DNA of 64,000 bases from Paenibacillus durus (GCF_000756615.1 NZ_CP009288.1:3720001-3784000), one strand, 5' to 3'. Shown: positions 1-8,969, numbered from the stretch's first letter. The notes: a model not told the origin generated them from the sequence alone. Program-made: numbers and translations.

Positions 1-1322
1 GCCTCGCAGGCATCGTCACCGCACCAGCCGGCTAGCGCAAAACCGCGTTTCTCTTCCATCGCCGCTTTCATCTCATCCAGCGTCTCGACAGAATAGAAAT
101 GATCCTCGCGGAATTTAAGCGCCCGCTCGAACATTTCGTTATGAACCTGCTCCAGCATAGTCTGGACTTCTTCAACTAGGCGATCCTGCTGAACGATTTT
201 CTTCTCGCCGCTAATCCGCGAGACCAGTACGCAGACGCCGTTCTCCATATCCCGGGGGCCAAGCTCCAGTCTAACCGGCACTCCGCGCATTTCGTATTCA
301 TTAAATTTCCAGCCGGGCGTTACATCGGAACGGTCGTCAACGCGCACACGGATGCCTGCCGATTTCAGTTCCTTGAACAGCTCGTCCGTCCGGGCAATGA
401 CCGCTTCCCGCGTCTTCGGTGGGCCGATCGGAATCATGATAACCTGGGTCGGCGCCACTTTAGGCGGCAGGGCAAGACCGCGGTCGTCCCCGTGCACCAT
501 AATCATCGAACCGATCATGCGAGTGCTTGTCCCCCAGGAAGTCGTATGCACATATTCCAGATTGTTATCGCGGCTGAGGTACTGAATGTCGAACGCAACA
601 GCAAACTTGGTGCCCAGATAGTGGGAGGTCCCCGCCTGAACAGCCCGTCCGTCTTTCATCATCGCCTCGATCGAGTACGTGTCTACCGCTCCGGCAAAAC
701 GCTCGGAAGGCGTCTTCTGTCCGGTAATGACCGGAATCGCCAGATACCCTTCGACGAAATCGCGGTAAACTTCCAGCATCTGCATCGTTTCCTCGCGCGC
801 TTCGGCCTCATTTTCATGCGCCGTATGGCCTTCCTGCCACAAAAACTCGCTTGTGCGCAGGAAAGGAAGCGTCCGCTTCTCCCAACGGACGACGTTCGCC
901 CACTGATTGATCAGCACCGGCAGGTCCCGGTACGACTGAATCCATTTGGAATACATATGTCCGATCATCGTTTCGGAGGTTGGCCGGATCGCCAGACGCT
1001 CTTCCAGCTTCTCGCCGCCGGCTTCCGTTACCCATGGCAGCTCCGGATTAAAGCCTTCGACATGCTCTTTCTCCTTCTGAAAAAAGCTTTCCGGAATAAA
1101 CAGCGGAAAATAAGCATTGCGGTGTCCCGTTGCCTTGAAACGCCGGTTCATCTCTTCTTGGATATGCTCCCAGATTTCATAGCCGTCCGGCTTGAACACG
1201 ATACAGCCGCGTACCGGAGAATAATCCATCAGGTCAGCTTTCTTGATTACATCGATATACCAACGCGAGAAATCTTCGCCCTGCGGCGTTATTTCCGTAA
1301 CAAACTGTTTTTCTTTTGACAT
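1..1322 (-). CDS. proS: Prolyl-tRNA synthetase, cut by window edge
   Basis: Charges tRNA-Pro with proline in the cytoplasm. The visible 440 residues show class II synthetase signatures: RPTSET near residues 113-118 and the motif 2 stretch LRTSEFLWQEGHTAH near 155-169, then the anticodon-binding region. The sequence resembles the short archaeal/eukaryotic-like ProS form of about 480 residues, without the editing insertion of the long bacterial form. The C-terminal end, perhaps 40 residues, lies beyond the left edge. ATG at 1322 follows a GGGGGG ribosome site. It is last in the rpsB-to-proS cluster, as in B. subtilis, where polC follows. Confidence 0.95.
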   Translation of the reverse strand, partial: MSKEKQFVTEITPQGEDFSRWYIDVIKKADLMDYSPVRGCIVFKPDGYEIWEHIQEEMNRRFKATGHRNAYFPLFIPESFFQKEKEHVEGFNPELPWVTEAGGEKLEERLAIRPTSETMIGHMYSKWIQSYRDLPVLINQWANVVRWEKRTLPFLRTSEFLWQEGHTAHENEAEAREETMQMLEVYRDFVEGYLAIPVITGQKTPSERFAGAVDTYSIEAMMKDGRAVQAGTSHYLGTKFAVAFDIQYLSRDNNLEYVHTTSWGTSTRMIGSMIMVHGDDRGLALPPKVAPTQVIMIPIGPPKTREAVIARTDELFKELKSAGIRVRVDDRSDVTPGWKFNEYEMRGVPVRLELGPRDMENGVCVLVSRISGEKKIVQQDRLVEEVQTMLEQVHNEMFERALKFREDHFYSVETLDEMKAAMEEKRGFALAGWCGDDACE

Positions 1323-1347
1323 AGAATGGAATTCCCCCCGTTAATAA

Positions 1348-1379
1348 GCCCAAGGCAGCAGATGGCTGCAGCTTAGGGC
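1348..1379 (-). promoter_or_regulatory. Intercistronic hairpin between rseP and proS
   Basis: GCCC at 1348-1351 can pair with GGGC at 1376-1379, and the inner parts continue as an imperfect stem around a CCAT loop. No T-run follows in the direction of transcription, so it is not a normal terminator. It may shape mRNA processing or stability ahead of proS. The function is inferred only. Confidence 0.35.
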
Positions 1380-1390
1380 CTCAAACAAAA

Positions 1391-2665
1391 TTAACCGCTG
1401 ATTAGGCGTAATATATCATTATAGGTAACGGCGATCATCAGCAGAAACAGCATCGCGAAGCCGACGAAATGGACCATGCCCTCCCGGCTTGGGTCAACCG
1501 GTTTGCCGCGCAGCGCCTCCACACCGAGGAATACGAGCCGGCTTCCGTCAAGCGCCGGAATCGGCAGCAAATTGAAGATGCCAAGGTACAGGCTGAGTAT
1601 GGCCGTCCAGTGGATCAGATGCACAATCCCCTGCTGGGCGATTTGGCCAGTCAGCTCGAAAGTACGCACCGGTCCGCCGATATCATCCATATTAAACTGA
1701 TTAATCAGCTGCTTGAAACCGAGAAAAATCGCTTTGGTCGTATCGGCCATGGCATGACTCGCTCCGCTGAGCGTTTCTCCAATTGTCGCATTTCGGGTCG
1801 GAAGCTCCGGCGAAATACCGACTTTACCGCCTTCCTGCCCTTTCATATGACGGGGCGTCATCGTTACAGTGATCATTTGATCTCCGCGCTTGATCGTCCA
1901 ATTCATTGCTTTTCCTTCAGAAGCTGAAGTCAGGCTGATCATCTTCTTATAATCCGCTCCGATGGTCTCGCCGTTAATCGAATAGACGATATCGCCCTTT
2001 TGAAGTCCCGCCTGCTGGGCTGGCATGCCCTTGGAGACGTCGCCGATCAATAAATAGGTTGGATTCTCTACCGCAACGCCCGCCATTTGAATGTAAACGC
2101 CAAAAAGAAGAAAAGCGAGCAGAAAATTCATTACCGGACCGGCTACAATGGCAAGCGCCCGCTGTCCGACCGTTTTACTGCCGAACTGCCGATCCTTGGG
2201 AGCGATCTGGATTTGCTGATTACCTTTAACCAACATAGCCTTTGGATGCAAGGAATAGGTTGTAACCTCTCCGTCAACATCCAGCCGGATGCTCAGATCC
2301 TTCTCCAAGTCGGCATACTGCGCTTCCCCGCGGATAACATTTCTGCGCGTATCCAATTGGTCGAGATATACGGTCTTTACGATATTGTCCTCGCCGAGCC
2401 GTACCGCTATCGTCTGCCCGGGTGAAATCTCGATCACCTCGGGATCTTCACCGGCCATCCTCGCGTAACCGCCAAACGGCAGCAGACGGAGCGTAAACTG
2501 TGTTTCATTGCGTTTATAAGAAAACAGTTTCGGACCGAAACCGATAGCGAACTCTCTCACAAGAATGCCGGCGCGTTTAGCAAAATAATAATGTCCCCAT
2601 TCATGAACCGTCACCAGGACGAAGAACATGAGCACCGTCAAAAAAACGACTTGAACCATTTCCAA
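1391..2665 (-). CDS. rseP: Site-2 intramembrane metalloprotease RseP/RasP
   Basis: Membrane zinc protease that cuts anti-sigma factors and leftover signal peptides inside the membrane. The HEWGH zinc motif is at residues 21-25 in the first membrane segment. A PDZ domain lies in the middle (region with GLQKGDIVYSING), and the third zinc ligand is in NLLPIPALDG near 365-374. The 424 residues fit the family. The start is TTG at 2665, placed about 9 bases after AAGGGGG; ATG two codons later is the alternative. It follows dxr and precedes proS as in B. subtilis. Confidence 0.94.
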   Translation of the reverse strand: MEMVQVVFLTVLMFFVLVTVHEWGHYYFAKRAGILVREFAIGFGPKLFSYKRNETQFTLRLLPFGGYARMAGEDPEVIEISPGQTIAVRLGEDNIVKTVYLDQLDTRRNVIRGEAQYADLEKDLSIRLDVDGEVTTYSLHPKAMLVKGNQQIQIAPKDRQFGSKTVGQRALAIVAGPVMNFLLAFLLFGVYIQMAGVAVENPTYLLIGDVSKGMPAQQAGLQKGDIVYSINGETIGADYKKMISLTSASEGKAMNWTIKRGDQMITVTMTPRHMKGQEGGKVGISPELPTRNATIGETLSGASHAMADTTKAIFLGFKQLINQFNMDDIGGPVRTFELTGQIAQQGIVHLIHWTAILSLYLGIFNLLPIPALDGSRLVFLGVEALRGKPVDPSREGMVHFVGFAMLFLLMIAVTYNDILRLISG

Positions 2666-2805
2666 GTTAGGCAGCCCCCTTTAGGTGAAAGACCGAAGTA
2701 TGTCCTCTTAATTTATCATTATTCTCCGATCCGGCACAAGAGAATCAACCGTCCAAACCAATTTTTCCGGTTTTTGGTTTCCAACTTCCATTGATTTCAC
2801 GCGGA

Positions 2806-3945
2806 TTACAGACTTTGTGCCAGCGCGCGCACTGTGCGGTCACATTCCTCGATTTGCTCCAGACTCGGATCACTCTGTACTGAATGGCGCCCAAGAACCT
2901 CTTCCAATATCTCTTCGATACGCAAAAAAGAAATCTCGCGCCGCAAAAACCTTGCGACGGCAACTTCGTTCGCGGCATTGAAGGCGGTTGTCGCAGTTCC
3001 GCCGGTCTTTCCGCATTCGATGGCAAGCTTTAGCGCCGGGTAACGTGCGAAGTCCATCTCGCGGAATGTCAGCCGTCCCGCCTGCGCAAGCGACAATCGC
3101 TGAGCCGGAGAATGCCATCTTCCGGGATAGGTTAGCGCGTACTGGATCGGCACACGCATATCGGGATTGCCGAGCTGGGCGATGATACTGCTGTCACGAA
3201 ACTCCACAAAAGAGTGAATGATGCTCTCCGGGTGAAGCAACACCTCAATTTGTTCGTAAGTCAGATCAAACAGCCAGTGGGCCTCGATGACTTCCAGCCC
3301 TTTATTAACCATAGTAGCGGAATCAATCGTAATCTTGGTGCCCATTGCCCAATTGGGATGGCGAAGCGCATCTTCGAGCGTGACATCTCGGAGCTGCTCC
3401 CTGGACAGATCCCGGAAGGACCCCCCTGAGGCGGTCAGCGTAATCGAAGCAATATCCTCCTTGCTTTCTCCATTCAGGCATTGAAAAATCGCCGAATGCT
3501 CGCTGTCGATGGGCAGCAGCTTTACCCCTTTGCGCCGGACCTGCTCAGTGACAAGATGTCCGGCCGTCACCAGCGTTTCCTTGTTCGCGAGTCCAATGTC
3601 CCTGCCGGCCTCGATGGCGGCAAGTGTGGAACGAAGGCCGACGCTGCCCATAACTGCGGTCACTACATACTCGGCATCTCCTCCGGCTGCAATTTGCACC
3701 AGTCCGTCATCGCCGCTATAAAGTTCTACTCCAGCCGGAAGCTGTGTCCGAATGTCGTCTGCAAGCTCCTTGCTGGCGACGGATACCCTCTTGGGCTTAA
3801 AGCGGCGAACCTGCTCCAGCAGAAGCGCCGTATTGCTTCCCGCAGCCAGGCCGTCCACTTCAAAGCTGTCCTGATGCATGGCCACAACATCGAGCGTTTG
3901 CGTTCCGATTGAACCGGTTGAGCCGAGAATGCTGATCTTTTTCAA
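2806..3945 (-). CDS. dxr: 1-deoxy-D-xylulose 5-phosphate reductoisomerase
   Basis: Second step of the MEP isoprenoid pathway: converts DXP to 2-C-methyl-D-erythritol 4-phosphate with NADPH. The N-terminal nucleotide loop GSTGSIG is at residues 8-14. The metal/substrate stretch with DSEHSAIFQ lies near residue 147, and the TASGGSFRD loop follows. At 379 residues it is full length. The start is TTG at 3945 after AGGGTG. It lies between cdsA and rseP and supplies the precursors that UppS, encoded two genes upstream, elongates. Confidence 0.97.
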   Translation of the reverse strand: MKKISILGSTGSIGTQTLDVVAMHQDSFEVDGLAAGSNTALLLEQVRRFKPKRVSVASKELADDIRTQLPAGVELYSGDDGLVQIAAGGDAEYVVTAVMGSVGLRSTLAAIEAGRDIGLANKETLVTAGHLVTEQVRRKGVKLLPIDSEHSAIFQCLNGESKEDIASITLTASGGSFRDLSREQLRDVTLEDALRHPNWAMGTKITIDSATMVNKGLEVIEAHWLFDLTYEQIEVLLHPESIIHSFVEFRDSSIIAQLGNPDMRVPIQYALTYPGRWHSPAQRLSLAQAGRLTFREMDFARYPALKLAIECGKTGGTATTAFNAANEVAVARFLRREISFLRIEEILEEVLGRHSVQSDPSLEQIEECDRTVRALAQSL

Positions 3946-3967
3946 ACGTCACGCACCCTCTTTCTAG

Positions 3968-4771
3968 TTAGTGATAAGGCATCAGCATCATGATATGTAC
4001 GAACGGAAATACGATAATCCAGCTGTCGCAGCGGTCGAGAATGCCTCCATGTCCGGGCAGCAGCGTTCCCGAGTCCTTTATACCGTATGCCCTTTTATAG
4101 GCTGATTGAACAAGATCCCCAAGCTGTCCGACCACGGCGCTGGCAAGACCGATAACTAGCGCACGCCCTAAGGAGAGCAAATCGGGAGATATTAAGGCAA
4201 AAATTAAAGCAACCGCCATCGCGATGACGATTCCGCCTACTGCTCCTTCGACGGTCTTATTGGGGCTGATCGCAGGCCAGAGCTTTGTTCTTCCCATCGC
4301 TCTGCCGACAAAATATGCTCCGGCATCACTGCTCCAAATGCAGCAGAGAAGCAGAAGGGTCCAGAATAGTCCATTGCCGTCCGGCGCAGAACGGGAAACC
4401 GCCATATAGGAAAAGCCTGTCCCTATGTATAAAGCGCCGATGAACAGCAGCGCGGTTATGCGAATATCCACTTTATTCTTGGTAAACACTGTTATGACAA
4501 GGAATAACAGCATCAAGAGCCATACTCCCTGCATCCAAGATAAAGGCGCGGAAAACCCAATTAAGTCCCAAGGCATCATAAAACCCAGCACAGCGGCATA
4601 GCCTGCCACTGCACTGCGGCCTGCAGGTGAACAGCCGATCATTTTGACGAATTCATAGTAGCCGATCAAAGCCATGGCGATCAGCAGAAGGTGAAACCAC
4701 CAACCGCCAAGCAGGCATAGTCCCAAAAATAATGCACCGGCCGCCACCCCGGTTATTAGTCGCTGCTTCAA
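3968..4771 (-). CDS. cdsA: Phosphatidate cytidylyltransferase
   Basis: Makes CDP-diacylglycerol from phosphatidic acid and CTP, the branch point of phospholipid synthesis, in the cytoplasmic membrane. The 267 residues form about seven to eight hydrophobic segments. The C-terminal family signature is seen as a SVVGQLGDLVQSAYKR stretch followed by KDSGTLLPGHGGILDR. The start is TTG at 4771 with AGGAG upstream. It is 20 bases after uppS and likely in the same operon. Confidence 0.96.
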   Translation of the reverse strand: MKQRLITGVAAGALFLGLCLLGGWWFHLLLIAMALIGYYEFVKMIGCSPAGRSAVAGYAAVLGFMMPWDLIGFSAPLSWMQGVWLLMLLFLVITVFTKNKVDIRITALLFIGALYIGTGFSYMAVSRSAPDGNGLFWTLLLLCCIWSSDAGAYFVGRAMGRTKLWPAISPNKTVEGAVGGIVIAMAVALIFALISPDLLSLGRALVIGLASAVVGQLGDLVQSAYKRAYGIKDSGTLLPGHGGILDRCDSWIIVFPFVHIMMLMPYH

Positions 4772-4791
4772 ACGTTCTCAACTCCTATCAG

Positions 4792-5559
4792 CTACTTCAG
4801 GCCGCCATAACGGCGGGTGCGCCGCTGGTACTCGGCCACAGCCTGAAGCAGATGCTCCTTGCCGAATTCCGGCCAGTAAATATCGGTAAACCACAATTCG
4901 CTATAGGCCAGCTGCCAGAGCATAAAGTTGCTGAGACGCATTTCACCGCTAGTCCGGATAAGCAGGTCGGGATCGGGCAGCCCTCCGGAGAGCAGCCGGC
5001 TGTCAATCAATTCTGCCGTTATCTGCTCCGGCGCTAAATGTCCCGCAGCAATATCTTTCCCCAAACTGCGCATGCAGTCCTCAATTTCCTTACGCCCTCC
5101 GTAATTTAGCGCAAAATTCAAAATCAGTCCGGTGTTGTGCTGTGTGCGAAGCACCGCTTCGTCCATCGCTTTACGGGTATACGAAGGCAGTGCCTCACTG
5201 TCGCCCATGACTCGTACCCGGACGTTCTTTTCGATCAGTTCGTCCAGTTCGATAGCCAAAAACTCTTCCGGCAGACGCATCAGAAAATCGACTTCCTCTT
5301 TGGGCCGTTTCCAATTTTCCGTTGAGAACGCGTACATCGTCAAGTATTCAATACCTAGCTCGTCGGCGGCAATCGCGGCGCGCTTAACCGCCTTCATACC
5401 GTTCTGATGGCCGACAATGCGCGGCAATCCAAGGCGTTTGGCCCAGCGGCCGTTGCCGTCCATAATGATGGCCACATGCCGGGGAATATTATCCGGTGAA
5501 ATATCGACCGGCTGCTGCCGCTCTTCCCGGCCCAGCCAAGATTGAACCCGTTTGATCAT
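4792..5559 (-). CDS. uppS: Undecaprenyl diphosphate synthase
   Basis: Cis-prenyltransferase that adds eight isopentenyl units to farnesyl-PP to give the C55 lipid carrier for peptidoglycan. The catalytic signature MDGNGRW is at residues 33-39 (Asp34), and the C-terminal substrate loop RTSGEMRLSNFMLWQ and the segment around LWPE/IYWPEF are present. I chose ATG at 5559 (MIKRVQSW) because GGAGG lies 8 bases ahead; an upstream in-frame ATG overlaps that site. This gives 255 residues, the usual size. Confidence 0.96.
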   Translation of the reverse strand: MIKRVQSWLGREERQQPVDISPDNIPRHVAIIMDGNGRWAKRLGLPRIVGHQNGMKAVKRAAIAADELGIEYLTMYAFSTENWKRPKEEVDFLMRLPEEFLAIELDELIEKNVRVRVMGDSEALPSYTRKAMDEAVLRTQHNTGLILNFALNYGGRKEIEDCMRSLGKDIAAGHLAPEQITAELIDSRLLSGGLPDPDLLIRTSGEMRLSNFMLWQLAYSELWFTDIYWPEFGKEHLLQAVAEYQRRTRRYGGLK

Positions 5560-5637
5560 TAACGTTTCCTCCATGTTTCATGCGAGAAAGAGACAAACCC
5601 CACCAATTGAGGAGGGGCCTTAATCTCTGCGCTATCT

Positions 5638-6192
5638 TTATACTTCCATGATCTCTTTTTCTTTAGTCAGGAGCACTTTGTCGACCTCGGCAATGAACTT
5701 ATCCGTCGTCTTCTGGATATTCTCCTGATGTCCCCGGGACTCGTCTTCTGAAATGCCGTTCTTCTCCATCTTCTTGATATCGTCATTAGCATCGCGGCGG
5801 ATGTTGCGGATCGCTACTTTGGCTTCTTCGCCGAATTTTTTCGTCAGCTTAACAAGCTCCCCCCGGCGTTCTTCCGTAAGCGCAGGAATGGACAGACGGA
5901 TTGTGCTGCCGTCGTTAGCAGGCGTAAGACCGAGATCGGATTTCATAATCGCCCGTTCGATATCGGCAAGCGAGGATTTATCCCATGGCTGAATAAGCAG
6001 CGTGCGGGAATCCGGGGTGTTAATGTTGGCAAGCTGATTAACCGGAGTCGGCGAACCGTAATATTCCACCTGAATGCGGTCCAGCAGCGAAGGGGTTGCA
6101 CGTCCGGCACGAAGCGTCGACAAATCGCGTTTGAGCGACAAAATCGCTTTCTCCATGCGCTCTTCGGCATTTTTTTTAACCGATTGTGGCAT
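5638..6192 (-). CDS. frr: Ribosome recycling factor
   Basis: With EF-G it splits the post-termination ribosome. The 184-residue protein has the typical two-domain composition, with the conserved RAGRATPSLLD stretch near residues 28-38 and the helical C-terminal half rich in Lys and Glu. Its ATG overlaps the stop of pyrH by one base (TAATG), and AAAGGGAG lies ahead, so the two genes are probably coupled in translation. Confidence 0.97.
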   Translation of the reverse strand: MPQSVKKNAEERMEKAILSLKRDLSTLRAGRATPSLLDRIQVEYYGSPTPVNQLANINTPDSRTLLIQPWDKSSLADIERAIMKSDLGLTPANDGSTIRLSIPALTEERRGELVKLTKKFGEEAKVAIRNIRRDANDDIKKMEKNGISEDESRGHQENIQKTTDKFIAEVDKVLLTKEKEIMEV

Positions 6193-6920
6193 TATTCTAC
6201 ACTCCCTTTAACAATTGTTCCGATGCGTTCTCCCAGAACAACGCGCTTGATGTTGCCCTGTTCCGTAATGGCAAACACAATAAGCGGTATATCGTTATCC
6301 ATGCAGAGAGAGGATGCGGTGGAGTCCATGACCCCCAAATTCTTGTTGAGCACGTCCAAGTAAGTAAGCTGTTCATACTTTTGGGCGGTGCTATCTTTGA
6401 ACGGATCAGCGGAATAGACGCCGTCGACTTTGTTCTTGGCCATCAGAATGACTTCGGCCTCGATTTCGGCCGCACGCAGCGCCGCAGTCGTATCGGTCGA
6501 GAAGAACGGATTGCCCGTACCGGCTGCAAAAATAACAACCCTCCCTTTCTCCAGATGGCGAATAGCCCGGCGCCGGATATAAGGCTCTGCGATCTGCTGC
6601 ATCGAGATCGAGGTCTGTACTCTGGTCGGCACACCGATCTGTTCCAAAGAGTCCTGCAAAGCCAGTGAATTCATTACCGTAGCCAGCATGCCCATATAAT
6701 CAGCCGTCGCACGGTCTATGCCGCTTGCGCTGCCAGCAATGCCGCGCCAAATGTTGCCCCCGCCACAAACGATGGCGACTTGGACGCCAAGCTCCACGAC
6801 TTCCTTCACCTGCTCGGCAATAGAGCTAATCGTATCCGCATCGATACCGTAACCGTTAGGCCCTGCCAGCGATTCGCCGCTGACCTTCAGGACTACCCTT
6901 TTAAATACCGGCTGTTCCAA
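6192..6920 (-). CDS. pyrH: UMP kinase
   Basis: Phosphorylates UMP to UDP; hexameric amino-acid-kinase-fold enzyme. The N-terminal KVSGESLAG loop (residues 12-20) and the GGGNIWRG nucleotide loop are clear. I place the start at TTG 6920 because AGTGAGGG precedes it by 8 bases and the resulting 242 residues match the family; an ORF extension upstream has no family similarity. It lies between tsf and frr as in other Firmicutes. Confidence 0.94.
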   Translation of the reverse strand: MEQPVFKRVVLKVSGESLAGPNGYGIDADTISSIAEQVKEVVELGVQVAIVCGGGNIWRGIAGSASGIDRATADYMGMLATVMNSLALQDSLEQIGVPTRVQTSISMQQIAEPYIRRRAIRHLEKGRVVIFAAGTGNPFFSTDTTAALRAAEIEAEVILMAKNKVDGVYSADPFKDSTAQKYEQLTYLDVLNKNLGVMDSTASSLCMDNDIPLIVFAITEQGNIKRVVLGERIGTIVKGSVE

Positions 6921-7079
6921 ATTGTATACCCTCACTTTGCAATGGTGCCTTACAGGCCCCAGGTTACTCGTACATCCCTGCCGCATGAGCGGCGAGGGTG
7001 TATCGGCGGCCAAGCTGTCTCACTCCGGTCCGGCATCCCCGTAAGGAGAGCAGATCCGTATACTTCCGCTTGCAAAAGA

Positions 7080-7104
7080 CGGAACACCATGTACCTGTGT
7101 TCCG
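7080..7104 (-). terminator. Hairpin between tsf and pyrH
   Basis: CGGAACAC at 7080-7087 pairs perfectly with GTGTTCCG at 7097-7104. In the minus direction the stem is followed by TCTTTTG. This is a weak intrinsic terminator or attenuator that would lower pyrH-frr expression relative to tsf, leaving a 239-base gap before pyrH. The effect is inferred. Confidence 0.45.
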
Positions 7105-7159
7105 CTCCTGAAAGTGCCTGATATATGTTCCACTCTGCGGCGCTAGCCGCGAATGCTTA

Positions 7160-7810
7160 TTATTGTTTTACTTGCGCCATTACTTCTTCTACGAAGTTGT
7201 CGACTTTCTTCTCGAGACCTTCGCCCAGTTCGTAACGGACAAAGCGGCGAATGGAGATGTTCTCGCCGATCGTGCTGATCTTTTCGTTGAGCAGGTTGGA
7301 GATTGTCTTATCAGGGTCTTTGATAAAGGCTTGTTCAAGCAGTACATGCTCTTCATAGTACTTATTGATGCGTCCTTCGACCATTTTGTCAACGATTTTC
7401 TCCGGTTTGCCTTCGTTCAGCGCTTGCGCTCTCAGAATTTCCTTTTCCTTCTCAATTTCTTCCGCAGGAACTTCCTCACGGCGTACGAAACGCGGAGCAG
7501 CTGCGGCGATTTGCATGGCGATATCGCGTGCGAAATCCTTGAATTGGTCGGTCTTGCCGACAAAATCGGTTTCGCAGTTGATTTCTACCAGAACGCCGAT
7601 GCGGCCGCCTGCATGAATGTATGATTCAACAACGCCCTCAGTTGCAGCGCGTCCAGCTTTGTTTGCCGCTGCGGAAAGGCCTTTTTCGCGGAGAATTTCA
7701 ACCGCTTTGTTCAGATCGCCGCCAGCTTCTTCCAGTGCTTTTTTACAATCCAGCATGCCGGCGCCGGTTCTTTCGCGGAGCTCTTTTACGGATTTTGCGT
7801 CTACTGCCAT
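7160..7810 (-). CDS. tsf: Elongation factor Ts
   Basis: Guanine nucleotide exchange factor for EF-Tu. The N-terminal UBA-like domain occupies residues 1-45, and the EF-Tu-contacting TDFVGK motif is at 81-86. At 216 residues it is the short form, well below the roughly 290 residues of the Bacillus protein, so part of the core is reduced. ATG at 7810 follows GGAGGG. It lies downstream of rpsB, separated by two hairpins. Confidence 0.96.
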   Translation of the reverse strand: MAVDAKSVKELRERTGAGMLDCKKALEEAGGDLNKAVEILREKGLSAAANKAGRAATEGVVESYIHAGGRIGVLVEINCETDFVGKTDQFKDFARDIAMQIAAAAPRFVRREEVPAEEIEKEKEILRAQALNEGKPEKIVDKMVEGRINKYYEEHVLLEQAFIKDPDKTISNLLNEKISTIGENISIRRFVRYELGEGLEKKVDNFVEEVMAQVKQ

Positions 7811-7857
7811 TGTTTAATCCCTCCAGATAAATTGTTTGCCTTCTAAATTCAAAACGC

Positions 7858-7908
7858 CCCCACAAAGAACAGCCTTGGCTATGGAACCTTAGTTGGTACT
7901 TTGCGGGG
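7858..7908 (-). promoter_or_regulatory. Long stem-loop in the tsf leader
   Basis: CCCCACAAAG at 7858-7867 pairs with CTTTGCGGGG at 7899-7908, ten pairs with one G-U. Read in the minus direction the stem is followed by GCGTTTTG, 48 bases before the tsf start. It could be an attenuator or a ribosomal-protein-type control site between rpsB and tsf. Structure is seen in the sequence; function is inferred. Confidence 0.5.
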
Positions 7909-7944
7909 ACCTGGAAGCTTAAAAGCTATTCATTCGGTAAAAAA

Positions 7945-7984
7945 AGGGCAGTGAGAGGTTATCCACCTGCCGACCACCCTTTTC
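7945..7984 (-). terminator. Weak terminator-like hairpin after rpsB
   Basis: In the minus direction a GGCAG arm and a CTGCC arm surround a 15-base loop and are followed by seven T residues. The stem is only five pairs, so readthrough to tsf is expected. It probably tunes the rpsB to tsf ratio. Confidence 0.35.
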
Positions 7985-8019
7985 ATTTAATTTCATATTC
8001 GATGTGCAATCAGCAGGAT

Positions 8020-8721
8020 TTATGCTGAAGTTGTGTCTTCGCCTTGATGAGCTTCCACTACAGCGTCAGCCATTTTACCCGTCAGCAGCTTAACGGCGCG
8101 GATTGCGTCGTCATTGCCCGGAATAACATAGTCGATCTCGTCCGGATCGCAGTTCGTATCGACGATAGCAACAATCGGAATACCCAATTTGCGTGCTTCG
8201 GCAACGGCAATGCGCTCTTTACGCGGGTCAATAATGAACAGCGCGCTTGGCAGACCTTTCATGTTCTTGATACCGCCAAGGAATTTCTCAAGACGTTCTT
8301 TCTCTTTGCGGAGAAGGATGACTTCTTTCTTGGGCAGAACGGAGAATGTGCCGTCCTCTTCCCAAGCTTCCAGCTTTTTCAGACGGTCGATACGCTTTTG
8401 AATCGTTTGGAAGTTCGTCAGCGTGCCGCCGAGCCAGCGTTGATTGATGTAGTACATGCCCGAACGTTCGGCTTCTTCTTTTACAGAGTCTTGAGCTTGT
8501 TTCTTTGTTCCCACGAACAGGACCGTACCATTGTCGCCTGCTACGCTTTTTACAAAGTTGTAAGCCTCTTCTACTTTCTTGACCGTCTTTTGCAGGTCGA
8601 TAATGTAGATTCCGTTTCTTTCAGTGAAGATATAACGATCCATTTTCGGGTTCCAACGACGAGTCTGGTGACCGAAGTGTACCCCAGCTTCGAGAAGCTG
8701 CTTCATGGAGATTACTGCCAT
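8020..8721 (-). CDS. rpsB: 30S ribosomal protein S2
   Basis: Small-subunit protein bound near the 30S head-body junction. The N-terminal signature MKQLLEAGVHFGHQTRRWNPKM and the later IDPRKERIAVAEARKLGIPIVAIVDTNCDP stretch are typical. ATG at 8721 (MAVISMKQ) follows TAGGAGGTG; the ORF continues further upstream but that part is leader. The protein has 233 residues. It has its own promoter and starts the rpsB-to-proS cluster. Confidence 0.97.
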   Translation of the reverse strand: MAVISMKQLLEAGVHFGHQTRRWNPKMDRYIFTERNGIYIIDLQKTVKKVEEAYNFVKSVAGDNGTVLFVGTKKQAQDSVKEEAERSGMYYINQRWLGGTLTNFQTIQKRIDRLKKLEAWEEDGTFSVLPKKEVILLRKEKERLEKFLGGIKNMKGLPSALFIIDPRKERIAVAEARKLGIPIVAIVDTNCDPDEIDYVIPGNDDAIRAVKLLTGKMADAVVEAHQGEDTTSA

Positions 8722-8778
8722 CTTCACACACCTCCTAAGTTTGGTTGTATTGTGTGTCCCTCCGCCAGGTATCATCTT

Positions 8779-8817
8779 GCAGCAAGACTTTCTTCGGAAG
8801 AAAGCACCGCTTGCTGT
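8779..8817 (-). promoter_or_regulatory. Stem-loop in the rpsB leader
   Basis: CAGCAAG at 8780-8786 pairs with CTTGCTG at 8810-8816; inside, CTTTCTT faces AAGAAAG. The nested stem sits between the promoter and the ribosome site. It is a candidate binding site for autogenous control by S2, which is an inference from position only. Confidence 0.45.
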
Positions 8818-8850
8818 AATCAACCGACGTGTGTTTTAACACCGTCATTT

Positions 8851-8879
8851 AATATATCACAAGACTACATGGGATGCAA
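8851..8879 (-). promoter_or_regulatory. SigA-type promoter of rpsB
   Basis: Read on the minus strand: -35 TTGCAT (8874-8879), a spacer of 17, and -10 TATATT (8851-8856). It lies 130 bases upstream of rpsB and just after the presumed end of the fla/che operon. Confidence 0.7.
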
Positions 8880-8941
8880 CGTCTGGCGCACGATTTTTGT
8901 CATAAAACGCGATGCTTGATAATACGGGTCCATATTCACTT

Positions 8942-8968
8942 AAAAAACGCCCATTTTTAATAGCGGCG
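8942..8968 (-). terminator. Terminator at the end of the fla/che operon
   Basis: Directly after the stop codon at 8970, CGCC (8965-8968 region, minus strand) can pair with GGCG (8948-8951 region), followed by six T residues. The stem is short, but its place between the last operon gene and the rpsB promoter supports the call. Confidence 0.45.
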
Positions 8969-8969
8969 C

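Noticed and set aside
492..1319. Long plus-strand open frame of 275 codons opposite proS
   Set aside because: It is the complement of the proS gene, has no ribosome site and codes for an unremarkable Arg/His-rich sequence; shadow frame.
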